DNA of 64,000 nt from Heterocephalus glaber (taxonomy: Eukaryota > Chordata > Mammalia > Rodentia > Bathyergidae), in assembly GCF_000247695.1 (NCBI RefSeq), contig NW_004624730.1, forward strand, positions 29,893,723-29,957,722, read 5' to 3'. The first letter of the stretch is position 1, and every line of letters begins with the position of its first letter. The position numbers were made by a program, and so were the translations under genes. Of the stretch, positions 35,201-44,230 are shown in pieces. Under the pieces are notes generated by a model. The model was not told where the DNA came from, searched no databases, and worked only from the letters and a program-made list of their open reading frames with translations.

Positions 35201-36169
35201 CTAGATAAGAAAAGAACTCCTCATGGCTTGGGGCAGTTGCTAATTGACAGGAAGTACCCTCTTCTCTGAGAAAATGTCAGGGTCCTTTCACTTTGCTTCT
35301 ACTGAGCAGGTACTTGGTCACTTTTTAATGATTAACACTGAGAAGTAGCACCATTTAGTTAATTCAGTCCTTTGCTCTGGAAGAGATCGGTACACAGTAT
35401 TAACTGTGTTTTGAGGATCTAGCCAAGGGTCAAGAACTCAAGTCTGCTATTACTGCCTCTGGAAGATACTTTTGTACTTTAGCACCTTCCCTGATGTTTT
35501 CCCCTCTCCTTAAGCTGGCCCACAGCCTCTTCAACACAGCCCAGCAAATTATGTTCAAAACGTGGAACAAATGTTCCTGGTTAGAATTATCCTTCAGCAA
35601 GTTATTAAAATTCCTGAAATTCAAAGGAAATCCTGGCCCCAAATCTCCAAAACTTTTTCACTTCACAGAAGTCCGGGACTTTTTCCATTCAAAGTGAAGC
35701 CAAATGACATCTTCTAGCACCCAGTGAATTATGACTTGGGGTTGTGACGACCTCCCCCCCCCCCCCACTCCGTGATAAATGACTTGAGCGCTTCGAAACA
35801 TTTCAATATTTCAGAAAATGTCATTTTATTTTAAAAGAGAGTTTTGGTTTTTATAAATCATACACTGCAGAGTTGGAAATACAGGGCTTTTGAGTTACAA
35901 ATATCATTTACAAATTCGACGGGAAAGCTGCTATGTGTTTGTGCTTGCGTGACAGTTTCACCGAAGAATTCTAAGACTGTGGACAGTACACACTGGCGTT
36001 CCTACAGATGTTTTCCCGCCCGTTAGCCCTCCAGGTTCAAGTACTGTGTGATGCATTTTCAGTTAGCAGCCCCATCAGATCCTAAGGTTCTAGCCTCCTC
36101 TGACTCTAACCTTCCATCTAACCTTGACGGTTCGCTTGCAAAGCCCCATCCCATAGCCTCTTTCAGAAG
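35201..36169. other. Upstream flank of the CpG island
   Basis: Unique sequence with no recognised repeat. Composition shifts gradually from AT-rich to GC-rich. It contains the 13-C run at 35754-35766. No exon was found. Confidence 0.4.
35754..35766 (+). repeat. Poly-C run of 13
   Basis: Thirteen consecutive C, G-rich on the other strand, about 400 bp upstream of the CpG island. Likely length-variable and error-prone in sequencing. Confidence 0.9.
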
Positions 36170-36506
36170 GAAGGCGGCGTCCCCAGACAAGCCCCTGGAG
36201 CAGGAGCTGGAGAGCGCGTCCCGCCGCCCCGTGTGCGCGGTTACAGTGTTAATGTCTGAGCTGGAAGATACCAACCGGAGCTGCGGGGATGCCCGTGGCC
36301 GGCGCCGGCGTGGCGCCCCCTAATCTCGGCGCCGGCGGGCGAGCGGCGATGCCCAGCCTGTGCCCTGGCAGACTCTGTGCGGGCGAGGGGCGAGCCGCAG
36401 CCGGGGCGGGCGCGGGAGGGCGCGGGTGGAAAGTTGAGGCGCGCTTTTGGGGTGTCGCGCGCGTCCTGCAGCTCGACGAGTCCGCCCCGGGCTTCCTGGT
36501 GGGGCT

Positions 36507-36524
36507 GGGCGGGCGGGGGAGGGG
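36507..36524 (+). promoter_or_regulatory. GC-box cluster / G-quadruplex motif
   Basis: GGGCGGGCGGGGGAGGGG: four G runs separated by single bases, which also reads as overlapping Sp/KLF GC boxes. It lies roughly 100 bp upstream of the inferred first exon, a usual position for such boxes in TATA-less promoters. Confidence 0.7.
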
Positions 36525-36603
36525 CCGCGCGGCGCAGCGGAAACCAGAGCTCTGCGATAAGAGGCTGCACGGAGACGCGCAACAGTCTTTTCACTGCAGC
36601 TGA

Positions 36604-36645
36604 ATGAGTTGGGGCACTCACCATGCTCCCGTGACGAGGGCCTGA
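36604..36645 (+). other. Upstream ORF 1 (13 residues)
   Basis: ATG at 36604 opens MSWGTHHAPVTRA and stops at TGA 36643-36645. It overlaps a four-codon ORF (36623-36634). If the inferred exon is transcribed from upstream of this point, this would be a uORF in the 5' UTR. Confidence 0.35.
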
Positions 36646-36680
36646 CAAGTTGCGTTTTCCATCGCGGGCATCTTGGAATC

Positions 36681-36731
36681 ATGACTCCCACAATGCCTTG
36701 GGCACTCGGTCGACAGTCGGGCTGCCTCTGA
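36681..36731 (+). other. Upstream ORF 2 (16 residues)
   Basis: ATG at 36681 encodes MTPTMPWALGRQSGCL and ends at TGA 36729-36731, only 14 nt before the splice donor. It overlaps the ZNF143-like motif, so base conservation here may reflect the DNA site and not the peptide. Confidence 0.4.
36685..36702 (+). promoter_or_regulatory. ZNF143/SBS-like motif
   Basis: CTCCCACAATGCCTTGGG resembles the core of the ZNF143 (Staf) binding site, roughly TTCCCANMATGCNNYGCG, with about three differences. Such sites sit near the start sites of many CpG-island promoters, which fits the location. Confidence 0.45.
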
Positions 36732-37095
36732 AAAAAACATGTGAGGTAAGTTTCCGTTTGCACAGTTTCGGGGCCGCTCCGGCGCGCCGCATTGTTCCGA
36801 CCGTGGGGGCCGCGGGAGGAAGCGCGGGCGGCCGGATGGGTGCGGGCTGCGCCCCCCTCGCGGCCGGGCCGGGCGTCTGCGGCGCGGGCTCCGAGGGCGC
36901 TGTCAGCGCTGCCAGTCCTCGGCCGGGCAGGGAGAGCCCCAGGAGAGGGTGGGGGAACAGGTGCTTGTCGGGTACCGGCGAGCCGGGCCGTGACCTTTGT
37001 CTGCGGAGGGTCCCTCGAGGGCAGCGCTCGGGTCCTCGCCGCCGCGTCCGCATCCCTCTCGCGGGGGCTGCCAGCCAGCCTGGGTTTCATCTGGG

Positions 37096-37105
37096 CCAAA
37101 TATGT
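37096..37105 (+). promoter_or_regulatory. Near-consensus CArG-like site
   Basis: CCAAATATGT differs from the SRF consensus CC(A/T)6GG at one position. It lies 65 bp upstream of a perfect CArG box. Confidence 0.3.
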
Positions 37106-37169
37106 GCATGCAGAGGTTAATTCTCTGCTTGCTACCCATAAATTACGCATGACATGTTTAGCTGGGCTG

Positions 37170-37179
37170 CCTTATATGG
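37170..37179 (+). promoter_or_regulatory. Perfect CArG box (SRF site)
   Basis: CCTTATATGG is an exact CC(A/T)6GG match, as found in promoters of serum-response and muscle/cytoskeletal genes. It lies about 430 bp downstream of the inferred splice donor, at the edge of the CpG island and within non-repetitive sequence. A near-match at 37096 lies close by. Function is inferred from the motif alone. Confidence 0.5.
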
Positions 37180-39289
37180 AGAGTGCTGTATTTCAGTCCA
37201 GTTTGGTTTTTGCCAAGTTTACCGGGCGGAAGACGCCCTGCCGAAGAGGCTGTTGCTCTCCCCCCCCCTCCTGTTTCCCCCCATCGTTTTGTAGTGCGTC
37301 ACTCAAAAACTAAGAAAAGTAAGTATAGGGGCTTCTTGGGTGGAGCTGCAGTTGGTTCATTGAATTGCTTTCATGAAAGGTTGAAAAGAATGAAAAGTAG
37401 TTACTACTTGGATTCTGGTTTTTAGACAAAAGCAGGGCAAATATGTAGCTTCCCTCCACCCACTTTTTTTTTTTTTTTTAAACGGAGCCGGAATCTGTTA
37501 TTGGTAGTAATGTGTCATGTGAGAATACTTTGATTCCGGAGCCTGTAATACGAGCAGGTATATGGTGGAGCTTATGCCTTCCTCACTCCCTCACAGCACT
37601 TAACAACTCTAGGGTGTTGATAGGAGCCTAATTGTGCTCTTGTCTCGGGCCCGGAGACTGCGACTGCTGCTGGGACTCTGAGGTGTATTTCGGTGCATTA
37701 TGCCTCCTTGGGATTAACATGGAGTAAGAAGCTGCCAGAAAGGTTATTGTCACTGTCTTTACCTTGTGCGCCCCCCAACACAGGCACAAACTATAGCCAA
37801 GGAATAGTAAAGCCCGCTATGCTCTGAGGAATTTCTTAAACAAATTAATACACTGAAAGAGAAGTCATAATTAATGCCTGTGGATTTGAAGGCCCTCTGC
37901 AATGTGCTTTGAAATACTACACCAGTGGACACAACGTTCCCCTCTCCTGGGTCTGAACACAGTGTCTGTCTGTACAAAGATGGTATTTAGTCCATAACTG
38001 TTCTATACCAGCATAAGTGATCCTCTACACATTAACTCTCTGTGAGTTACTAAGAGTGCTGATGTTTCCCTTGTCTTACTTTTGAGATAAAATACTGTCA
38101 CCCAAGCAAGTTAAAATGAAAATTCAAGAAATGTAAATTTCATTTTAAGAATATTTATTTCAAACAATATCTTAGATGTAGAGGGATACCCAAAGACACT
38201 GAATTAAGTTATTTTGTAGCCTCAGAAAGCACGTTGCTGTCACATGTATTTCACATGCGTTCTGAAAGTTGGTGAAAGCTGCAGTTTAAGTCTATTTTTT
38301 AGTTGGCCTACTGCTTTCCAATTTTCATGTTTTGTGTATTGGCGTGGGAGTTACGTTTTCTTTTTTATCACTGTGTTGTTAGGTCTTCTTTCAAAATGTA
38401 GACATAATTTTTAGTTTTCTTTGTTTAATGCGGGGTTTCCTCACTAAGAAATACAAAAGTTGCCTTTTGTATTTTAGAGAACAGGTTAGGTCAGTGCCAG
38501 AAAACCTGTTCATCTGTCTATAATTATGCTGTCACTTAAGACATAATAATCAGGTTTTATTATTGCTAGGAGACTCAGAAAAACCTCACATGTGCCTCAT
38601 TTAATTTTTTTCCCAGATAACCAAGAACAAATTTGTGTGTAGATTCACATCTAGTGTGCTTCTGTATGCAGTCATGCCAAAAGAGAAACCAAAGTGTTAC
38701 ATGATTTGAGATATTACTGCTTGTGTTTACTCTTACACATTTGAGGCAAACTTAGACTCGGAGTTGAATTCATTAAATTTTATTCCAACATTCTGTTCTT
38801 CCTTTGGGCACAGAATTCCTATGAAATGAAACACTTAAGTTCTGTTCCAGAACAAGAAGAGATTATAGCATGTTTTCTCCTTGGAGGACAAAAAGAGTAA
38901 ATTGTCCTTCTTATTGAGAAAGTATGTTAGTTTATTATATAAAATTTCCTATTTTCTTTGTAAGCAAAAAATTGCCCTTGAATTCATCAGTGTCACCATA
39001 CATTAGGCCTATATTTGATATATCTATTTATGGAAATGGAGAATAGCCTTTCTGTACCTCCTGGCTTTCTAGTTGGTGAATAGAAAGCATCCCCTGTTTG
39101 GAAGAAACTGAAAAAGGGTAGGAGATTGAGTTTTCTGTGTTCTCATAGAAAGATATTAGAATGGGCAGTAGACAGGAGGGTCAGGGTGGAGGATGGAAGT
39201 GAAATATGTTCATTGAAGATGTTACACAGGAAGAGTTTAAATTGTCTGGTCTTGTTGGCCAAAAAGCTTCATATATTTGAAAATCCAGA

Positions 39290-39600
39290 ATGTGCTGTCC
39301 AGTGTAGTAGCCACTAGCCACATATATCTGCTGAAAATTTGAAATATGGCTATCTTAGATTGAGATTTGCTATATTAAATGCATTCTGGAATTAGAAAAG
39401 TTGATTCAGAGAATGTAAAGCACCTGATTAATAATTTTATATTGATTATATGTTTTAAGGATAATGTTTGATTGTTGATTACAATTGAAGGTAGTATTAA
39501 TTTCATTTTAATTTAAAATCTTGTTAATTTTTTTATAATGAGAACCACAAAACTTAAAATGCCACATGTGGCTTACATTAGTGTTCTAGAATAAAGCAGA
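39290..39600 (-). mobile_element. hAT-Charlie-type nonautonomous DNA transposon fossil
   Basis: The left side has TGCTGTCCAGTGTAGTAGCC and ACTAGCCACAT. The right side has GCCACATGTGGCTTACATTA and GTGTTCTAGAA. The AT-rich centre and paired AGCCACAT motifs match the mammal-wide MER1-type family, like 6130-6403. Confidence 0.6.
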
Positions 39601-42377
39601 GATACAATATTCTTCATGAAAAGTTACAGTTTGCTGGTCAAAACACAATAAAATTGACTTGTTTTTACAAGATAAAAAATTTTATTGTACTTTGGAATAC
39701 TTTGTCTCTTCTATTCATTGTAACCAAAGTCTGAGGGGAAAAAAACACCTTACATCTATTTTTATTTCCACAAAACTACTATTTAGTTTAGTGATTTAAT
39801 GATGAGGTAGTAATAACAGAGAAAAGCCTTATAATTAGGAGGATGAGTCTTAACACCTCCCAAAGGCCAGAAGAGGGTATGATTGCTACTTAGGAACATT
39901 TTAGAGACAGTGTAGTTATCATTGTCCTGAAGTTACCAAACATAAACAAGTCACTAAAATTTATTTTAAAATAGAATTTTCAGTAAATAGCAGTTATCTT
40001 CAAATACTTAATATATATTTTACTTTGCTATGACTTTACTTCCTTAGAAAATAACAATACCCAATATATCCAAACAAACTCCTAACTGAATTTAATAAAA
40101 GATTCACAGAAATGAAAGATTTTTACCTGCAGGGAACAAGGTATTATCTTTAATATTAGGAAAGGTAAAAAAAAAAGATGTTTCTGTGATAATTTTATGG
40201 GCTTTGAAGAATTTCTGTATGCAGAAGTCTTTATAATTTGAACACATTCTTGAGAAAGCATCTGACTGGTAAACAAAGCTTAATGGCATAAGTCCTAGAA
40301 ACATTCCTTTCAGATATTTTCATAACCGAAGTACATTTTGGCTTGCACAGTGAGTGTTAAGCCAAAAAATGTGGTTATTCTGTAGCCATATAAGCATGCT
40401 TAATATTATTTTCTTGAAAGGTGTCAAAATTACAAGATGAATGTAGTTGAGTCTTTAAAGGGAGGGGGACAAATTCTATATAGATCCTCAAAAAGAGTTC
40501 CTACTGGGGTAAGGGTATCTCGAATCTGTCTTTCACTCTGGTAGTCCCTCTTGGGGTTACAGTATGGGGAATATGAAGGGAAGAATGATTTCTGTTAACT
40601 TGGAATATCATTTCTGATGAGTAATGGAGCATATTCACTAATGGTTAGAGAATTATCAATTGAAAAGCAGAGGATTCAAGAATAGTTACTGACATATGGC
40701 ATTAAATGTCTATAGACATTTTTTAAAATTTGAGTTAGGGAAGCTGGTTTTAGTAGACTGTTTTACATATTACAGAAATATGCATTTATATAAACATTAC
40801 AGCTTATATCCTTGAAAATCTAGCAAATACAGTACATGATTATAGTTTTGTACATATTATTAACTTTATTAAAAATTCAGTACATCTCTTCGGATAATTA
40901 TTAATGAATTTAGAGAGGTGTTTTGTCATCGGCCTGTGAAGTCCATAAAAGTAAAGAATCTTCAGAAGATTTATATTAGATATTAGGCAAGTGTTTTGCA
41001 CTTTTTGAGATGTTACTCTAGGATTCTGTGATTAAATTCTGTTAAAAAATATACACAAAAAGCAAAATAGAAGAAAGTTAAATAGGAAGAAGGGAGAAGT
41101 CCAGTAACTCCCCCAAATCCCCAAATCACATATTCTGTTGTTTAAAAAATATTTTCATATGTGTGCTAATTAGTTTCATTTATACTACTTTAGTAGAAAA
41201 GAAAGTTTTGTATTATTATTTGTTTCTTTTTTGCAAGAATCTTTTTTGGATTGTGTCTTATACTCTGAGTAACTACTTAGAAAATAATGATACACTTATT
41301 CTCATTATTTTGTTATGAAATTTTACTTATTTTCTCATAAAATCAAAAATTTTAAAAATATGGATTGAATGCCATATTGCCTAGGGCAGGAAGTTACATT
41401 TCAACAGAGATAGACCTGTTGTTTCAAAAAGATAAAGATGTTGTTCTGAAATAGTATCATGGTTCGAGTAATGTACCTGGGGAGTTCATGTTACATCTTT
41501 GACATTATTTTAAGAAGCTGAGAGCATATCTTTTATGTGTCTGATGTGGTAATTCATAGATGATAAAGATACTTTAAGAATAAGTTCCTATGGGATGGGA
41601 AGATACAATCTGAATGTGAATGAATGCATGATTATATCACCTTCCTCAAAGCACTATCAATTTATTCAAATCTAGATACTAAATTACCATTATATTCTTA
41701 AAAAATTGTTGAAAATATGAAAGTTGGAGACCACTATTGAGTTCACACATGTCTGCTCCATTTTATTCGCTTTTTAGTTAGAAATTCACAAAATGAAGAG
41801 ATTTCTTCCTTCAAAGGAAAGAAGAAAAATTCATATTTGAGACTTACTTAAGTTTTCTTATATTTTAAAGCTTGAAAGCTAGTAGGTAAAACTGAACTTG
41901 TATTATGGAGACAAGATTAAGCCTATGAAATAAATATTACAAGGCTGGTTTGATATATTAATTTATCTTGCAAAGTTGATTGCAGCAAAATGCCATGGTC
42001 ATGGAATTCTACTTCATTTAACTAACATATGCTTTCTCCTCAAAGAAATGACAGACTGCTAGGGGAAATAAAAGTTTTGAAAGTAACTGTAAAATCGAAA
42101 GTATATTTCATAAGCAAAGGCTAGGTAACATGGTACAGAAGTTCTGATAAGGAAAAGCTAAGTGTTAGCACAGCTCTGACCAACGTATGTATAAGAAAGG
42201 AACATTCCTGAAATAAATAAATGATGGGAAGCCTAATGTATGCTTTATTTCTCAAATTTACCAAAAGTTAAAGCAGTATTAATCTATTCAGTGATGTTTT
42301 TGAATGTACATATGTTTACGAATATAGGTAATATATAAACAGGTTTTTCATACATGTTATAAAGTTATTTTCTGTAG
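39601..42377. other. AT-rich unique stretch
   Basis: About 2.8 kb without a recognised repeat or exon. A TTTTCTGTAG acceptor-like end directly precedes the decayed coding stretch at 42378. Confidence 0.4.
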
Positions 42378-43206
42378 AAAAAATTTGATTTCCAAATGAC
42401 CTACTCTAGAAAATTGTTTGTCATTAGTGTTAAAGAGTATGATAAAATAACAGCTTTTCAGCCACTGAATAATTACAGATGCATTAGAAAGCCAAAATGG
42501 TTAACTGAGGCAAACAACGAATGTAAAGAATTTGTGAAAGAGAAAGCTAGATTGGAAATAAACTACCTAGGTTATTATGAAAACTTTAACATATGCCAGA
42601 AATCTAGTAAGTTCAGCATCAGAAATAGTACCAAAACATACCAAAGAAAACAATGATTTCATTTCGGAAAAGAAATGTAAAATACGTAATAAACAACAAA
42701 GAAAGAAATGGCGATTTTAATCACAAACAGCCAGAGTATCTAATTTATCATGACTTTAGTAGAAGAAAAGTGATGCAAATAAATGGAATTGGTAGCTGAA
42801 GATTTTAGATACGGGTAAGACAAGTATGAATAAAATTTTGTGGGTTTTCACAAAATATTTTAAGAAGCTATTGTGTGAAAGAGCACGTTGTCAGTAATTT
42901 CTGTACTTTAGTAATGGCATCTGTCTACAGGGGTTGTGACTGGACTCTTCCAGAAAATTAAAAAACGTGGGAACATGAGAAAACAACAGTGAAAGACTTT
43001 TATAATAATTTACGCACATCTGAAGTATGGACTATGTTGAACAGCAAAGGATGCCAAAATGAGGCCTTAAGTTGTTCAAATTCATATTGGGAAAATTATC
43101 AAAGACATTTCCTGAACTCAGTATTGGAATTTACATACATGCTATTCACAGTTTATCTTGAACAAAAGATTTGGTCATATATCTAATCAGTGTTCTTGAT
43201 AATAAA
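42378..43206 (+). pseudogene. Candidate decayed coding sequence, unidentified
   Basis: Protein-like reading continues across the block but changes frame. Frame A: 42378-42656 (93 codons with stop, Lys/Asn/Tyr-rich). A second frame opens near 42650 and runs about 50 codons to a stop near 42800. Another runs about 40 codons in 42798-42900 with an Ile-Leu-Trp-Val-Phe stretch. A last frame runs 42989-43186 (65 codons), closing with TAA at 43184. AATAAA follows at 43201, 15 nt after the stop. In AT-rich DNA, where stops are frequent, four abutting open frames in one orientation suggest an old coding sequence with frameshifts. I do not recognise the family. Chance cannot be excluded. Confidence 0.3.
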
Positions 43207-44029
43207 AATGATTTTATTTGCTTCTGTCTTGTCTGATTACAAGAAAAGAATTACTCTTAAGGTGATATTTTAGCACTCCATGTGGATGGATGGGACAGTC
43301 TTATCCTAGTAGAAAGAGAGCCAGAAAGTAGTCAAGTGAAGTGACTGATATAAAGAATAGGAGAGAATTGGGCTTACTCTGTGGGGAAAATTGATGGGAA
43401 GAGCTCTGAGCTGTTGGCTGGACTTGCAGCTTAGTATTCTCCTACCAAATGCCCAATCACTGATAGCTGTGTTTATTACATTTTTGTTTCTTTTTAAAAC
43501 CAAGTTGAGAAAAAATGTAGCAGGTCCTGTAAGCAGTGTATCTAAATTTGTTTTGAAAGTCCAGTATTTAGGGGAGGACATGTTTTAAAAGTACAACTGT
43601 CTTGTAAATGTAAGAGGTGAGATAGATATTACCATTGTTTTATATTTACATATTTACCGCATTTTTGTCTATTTCTCAACAGACAGGACCAATAAATCTT
43701 AGGAAAAGACATTTACCATGTCTTGGTTTTGATACTGTGGAATAATAAACATATAAATAATAATTATTAAAATAACATTTTAATAAATGCTATACATTTA
43801 AATGCTATACATTTCTTTATAAAATATTATTTAAAATTTTCTATAGCTATAAAATAGGCCTTATTATCTTTATCTTAATGGTTAAATAACATGACTGAAA
43901 TTTCTTTGGTCATTTACAGAACTAAGAGAATTGATTTTTTAATTATTTCACTGTGAAAACTGGGTTTATCCAATTATTTTGTCTTGTCTCCAGTGATATA
44001 TAGAGAATAGTGAAGAAAGTAGTTGTTGT
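43207..44029. other. AT-rich unique stretch
   Basis: Contains a 15-bp tandem duplication AAATGCTATACATTT near 43786-43815. Nothing else was recognised. Confidence 0.4.
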
Positions 44030-44230
44030 AACGATTACTAACATTTTTTTTAGCACTTTATGTGTTAGGCTGGAATTAATTAATGTGTTCCTCAGAACAA
44101 CTTCGTAGGATGAGTAATACTAATATTCTGGATTCCCAAACAGGAAGACTTGAGCGTGGATACATCCAGTTAACTTGTAAGTAGCACAACAAGGAGTTTA
44201 ATCAAGGTAGTCCAGTTTTAGAACCCATGC
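44030..44230 (+). mobile_element. MIR SINE
   Basis: TAGCACTTTATGTGTTAGGC, TTCCTCAGAACAACTTCGTA, GGATGAGTAATACTAATATT, CAAACAGGAAGACTTGAG, then AACTTGTAAGTAGCACAACA: MIR order from the tRNA-side to the 3' part, sense. Confidence 0.8.

Larger units (their letters stand above)
36600..36745 (+). other. Candidate noncoding first exon with splice donor
   Basis: The 3' boundary is supported by ACATGTGAG|GTAAGT, a perfect match to the vertebrate donor consensus, at 36745/36746. It sits just downstream of GC boxes within the CpG island. The 5' end is not defined by the sequence; 36600 is only a working limit. In-frame stops in all three frames make it untranslated unless a later exon supplies the start. 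It contains three tiny ATG-started frames (36604-36645, 36623-36634, 36681-36731), all closed before the donor. The downstream exons were not identified, so the gene is unnamed. Confidence 0.5.
36170..37060. promoter_or_regulatory. CpG island promoter
   Basis: The only long GC-rich, CpG-dense block in the window. CpG is frequent (for example GGCGCCGGCG at 36301, GCGCGCGTCC near 36457) while the flanks are CpG-poor. It holds GC boxes and a G4-type run (36507-36524), a GGCGCCCCCT CTCF-like core (36312-36321), a GCCGGCGCCGGC palindrome (36298-36309) and no TATA box in a plausible position. Splice-donor signals exist on both strands (plus at 36746; minus complement of ACTCAC at 36616-36621). It is therefore a housekeeping-style or developmental promoter, possibly bidirectional. 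The gene it drives could not be recognised. Confidence 0.85.
37061..39289. other. Start of presumed intron 1, unique
   Basis: Non-repetitive and complex up to about 37750, then AT-rich. It contains a T-run at 37466-37479, and a GC-rich patch ending CTGGGACTCTGAG|GTGTAT (37682/37683) that could be an alternative exon end. No SINE was seen. Confidence 0.4.

Noticed and set aside
36320..37150. 276-codon minus-strand open frame across the CpG island
   Set aside because: Stops are rare in CpG-rich DNA on every frame. The residues are Arg/Ala/Pro-rich with no domain, several overlapping frames on both strands are equally long, and the initiation codon is not a convincing ATG.
36048..37425. Plus-strand frames of 80-173 codons in and around the island
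   Set aside because: Same composition effect. They overlap one another in different frames and run through a strong splice donor at 36746.
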